From assembly GCA_902463835.1 (NCBI GenBank), contig CABQGZ010000212.1, positions 1 through 6,245 of the forward strand: a DNA stretch of 6,245 bases, in the 5' to 3' direction. The stretch comes from an uncultured Lachnospiraceae bacterium. GTDB taxonomy: Bacteria > Bacillota > Clostridia > Lachnospirales > Lachnospiraceae. The first letter of the stretch is position 1. Each line of letters starts with the position of its first letter. Below are positions 6,101-6,245 of the stretch, one piece after another. The notes beneath the pieces are model-generated. The model was not told the origin of the DNA. It searched no databases and saw nothing but the letters and a program-made list of their open reading frames with translations. The position numbers and the translations under genes were made by a program.

Positions 6101-6245
6101 CTGCCTTGCCCTCCGGTTTTGCCTTTTTCACCTGGGCGTCCGTCTTTGCCTCCGGCGTTCCCTCCGCTTTCGTCTTTGCCTCCGGCGTTCCCTCCGCTTT
6201 CGTCTTTGCCTCCGGCTTCGCTTCTGCTTTTGCCTCAGACTTGCC
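3141..6245 (-). CDS. infB: Translation initiation factor IF-2 (partial, N-terminus beyond window)
   Basis: GTPase that delivers fMet-tRNA to the 30S subunit and promotes 50S joining. The frame is open to the right edge, with 1034 codons visible; the GTG at 6131 is an internal Val codon, since 38 in-frame codons precede it with no stop. Counting from the edge, the IF2_N domain begins near residue 450. The G domain carries GHVDHGKTS (544-552, G1), Thr571 in GGITQH (G2), DTPGHE (590-595, G3), NKID (644-647, G4) and SA (680-681, G5). The beta-barrel domain II follows, then domain III from about 818 and the fMet-tRNA-binding C2 domain from about 930 to the TAG at 3141. The first ~450 residues are low-complexity and rich in Arg, Pro, Gln, Gly, Asp and Glu, with several tandem-repeat blocks. 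Known IF-2 proteins are about 716 (B. subtilis) to 890 (E. coli) residues, so this one is unusually long. The core has no broken motif. Confidence 0.98.
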   Translation of the reverse strand, partial: GKSEAKAEAKPEAKTKAEGTPEAKTKAEGTPEAKTDAQVKKAKPEGKAEAEARPKKKSSITAVFNPQNSKMGGNGKRSRNQRQGRPEGGRPQGQNRPEGGRPQGQNRPEGGRTQGQRPAQSRPEQPQRTASERAEAVKAKFDKILGVEKPAVTKQEVVKQPERPEAVEQLKAPERVAMPMNPIKSDRVTGLERPANPERPAGQEHPEASERVTTQARPVNPERPQRFDRPQSQDRPMRGDRPQSQDRPMRGDRPQGQDRPMRGDRPQGQDRPMRSDRPQGQDRPMRGDRPQGQDRPMRSDRPQGQDRPMRSDRPQGQNRPGGDRPAQSRYGNDRGGRNDGERNNNRTFQGARPNGPRSQGDKGGARVGGNRPKEQRNRFEQEITKLNQSAPVAAEEPRKESRDPRRVNAPQKQTRERGPKKQERLVNLEKDAAKRKKPQQAQAPVVKEEEVIRNIVLPETLTIKELAEKMKVQASAIVKKLFLQGTMVTVNQEIDYEKAEEIALEFNCICEMEEKVDVIEELLKEDEEDESKMVKRPPVVCVMGHVDHGKTSLLDAIRDTHVIDREAGGITQHIGAYMVTCNGEKITFLDTPGHEAFTAMRMRGANATDIAILVVAADDGVMPQTVEAISHAKAAGVEIIVAINKIDKPSANIERVKQELSEYELIPEDWGGSTIFVPVSARTHEGIDNLLEMILLTAEVSELKANAKRLARGLVIEAQLDKGRGAVATILVQKGTLKVGQPVAAGSCYGKVRAMIDDKGRRVKEAGPSTPVEILGLNNVPNAGEVFVSTDTEKEAKSFADTFISQGREKLLEDTKARMSLDDLFTQIKSGNVKELGIIVKADVQGSVEAVKQSLVKLSNEEVVVKIIHGGVGAINESDVSLASASNAIIIGFNVRPDAQAKASAEREGVDLRLYKVIYNAIEDVQAAMKGMLDPIFEEKVLGHAEVRQIFKASGVGNIAGSYVLDGIFQRGCKVRISREGEQIYEGSLASLKRFKDDVKEVKTGFECGLVFEGFNDIQELDIVEAYTMVEVPR
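5280..5564 (-). repeat. 36-bp in-frame tandem repeat in infB (7 full units plus a 33-bp partial)
   Basis: Seven full copies of a 12-residue unit, DRPQ(S/G)QDRPMR(G/S), occupy 5313-5564, with a degenerate eighth unit (DRPQGQNRPGG) at 5280-5312. In translation order the last residue of the full units is G, G, G, S, G, S, S, and residue 5 is S in the first two and G in the rest. The units differ at only a few bases. Because the unit is a multiple of three, copy-number change keeps the IF-2 frame. It also leaves long open frames in other phases and on the other strand, which are not genes. Confidence 0.97.
5578..5687 (-). repeat. Diverged 38-bp direct repeat, 72 bp apart, in infB
   Basis: Positions 5578-5615 and 5650-5687 are similar at DNA level and encode RVTTQARPVNPER and RVTGLERPANPER. 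The intervening sequence keeps Pro-Glu-Arg elements (GQEHPEASE). It looks like an older, decayed duplication of 24 residues next to the sharper 36-bp array. Confidence 0.75.
5898..5993 (-). repeat. 33-bp in-frame tandem repeat in infB (2 full units plus 30-bp partial)
   Basis: Two copies of the 11-residue unit RPEGGRPQGQN (5961-5993 and 5928-5960) are followed by RPEGGRTQGQ (5898-5927). The unit is related in composition to the 36-bp array (RPQGQ is shared) but differs in length and partner half, so the two arrays probably expanded independently from a common RPQGQ-type core. Confidence 0.93.
6141..6216 (-). repeat. 30-bp perfect tandem repeat in infB
   Basis: Two identical 30-bp units (6141-6170 and 6171-6200) plus 16 bp of a third (6201-6216) give 46 bp of exact identity at a 30-bp shift. 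They encode EAKTKAEGTP twice, within an Ala/Lys/Glu-rich segment. Synonymous sites are also identical, which points to a recent duplication. The block is close to the window edge, and related A/K/E-rich sequence continues out of view. Confidence 0.95.

Noticed and set aside
6129..6131. GTG as the start of infB
   Set aside because: The frame continues upstream without a stop to the window edge (38 more codons) with the same A/K/E-rich character and shared repeats, so this is an internal Val codon.

Overview
The window is one continuous minus-strand segment of a conserved bacterial translation and RNA-processing operon. Read in the direction of transcription (high to low coordinates) it holds infB (IF-2, 5' end outside the window), rbfA, an nrnA-type DHH/DHHA1 phosphoesterase, truB, and ribF (3' end outside the window). 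This is the downstream half of the classic nusA-infB-rbfA-nrnA-truB-ribF cluster of Firmicutes. The moderate GC content, the presence of nrnA between rbfA and truB, the purine-rich Shine-Dalgarno sites and the protein sequences suggest a clostridial firmicute, probably Lachnospiraceae-like. That placement is inference, because no search could be run.

Layout: 3141-6245 is infB, open to the window edge, with at least 1034 codons visible. Its last ~585 residues are a conventional IF-2 core (IF2_N, GTPase, domains II, III, C1/C2). The ~450 visible residues before that core are low-complexity, with several separate tandem-repeat blocks. After an 18-nt gap comes rbfA (2754-3122). The nrnA-like gene (1783-2751) follows after 2 nt. 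Then truB (905-1801) overlaps the nrnA-like gene by 19 nt. A 111-nt gap, the only real one in the window, precedes ribF (start at 793, running off the left edge).

How the genes work together: IF-2 places initiator tRNA on the 30S subunit, RbfA matures the 30S subunit (16S rRNA 5' end), TruB makes pseudouridine-55 in tRNA, the DHH protein probably clears nano-RNA or pAp, and RibF makes FMN and FAD. Tight spacing suggests one transcript with translational coupling. No internal terminator and no convincing internal promoter was seen. The plus strand shows no gene; its open frames are antisense shadows.

No new defence, mobile or RNA system was found. The points most worth a second look are the very long, repeat-built N-terminal region of IF-2 (30-, 33- and 36-bp in-frame units, with signs of a 108-bp higher-order duplication) and the ribF leader, which has a possible hairpin and a 7-codon mini-frame with a better-placed ribosome binding site than ribF itself.
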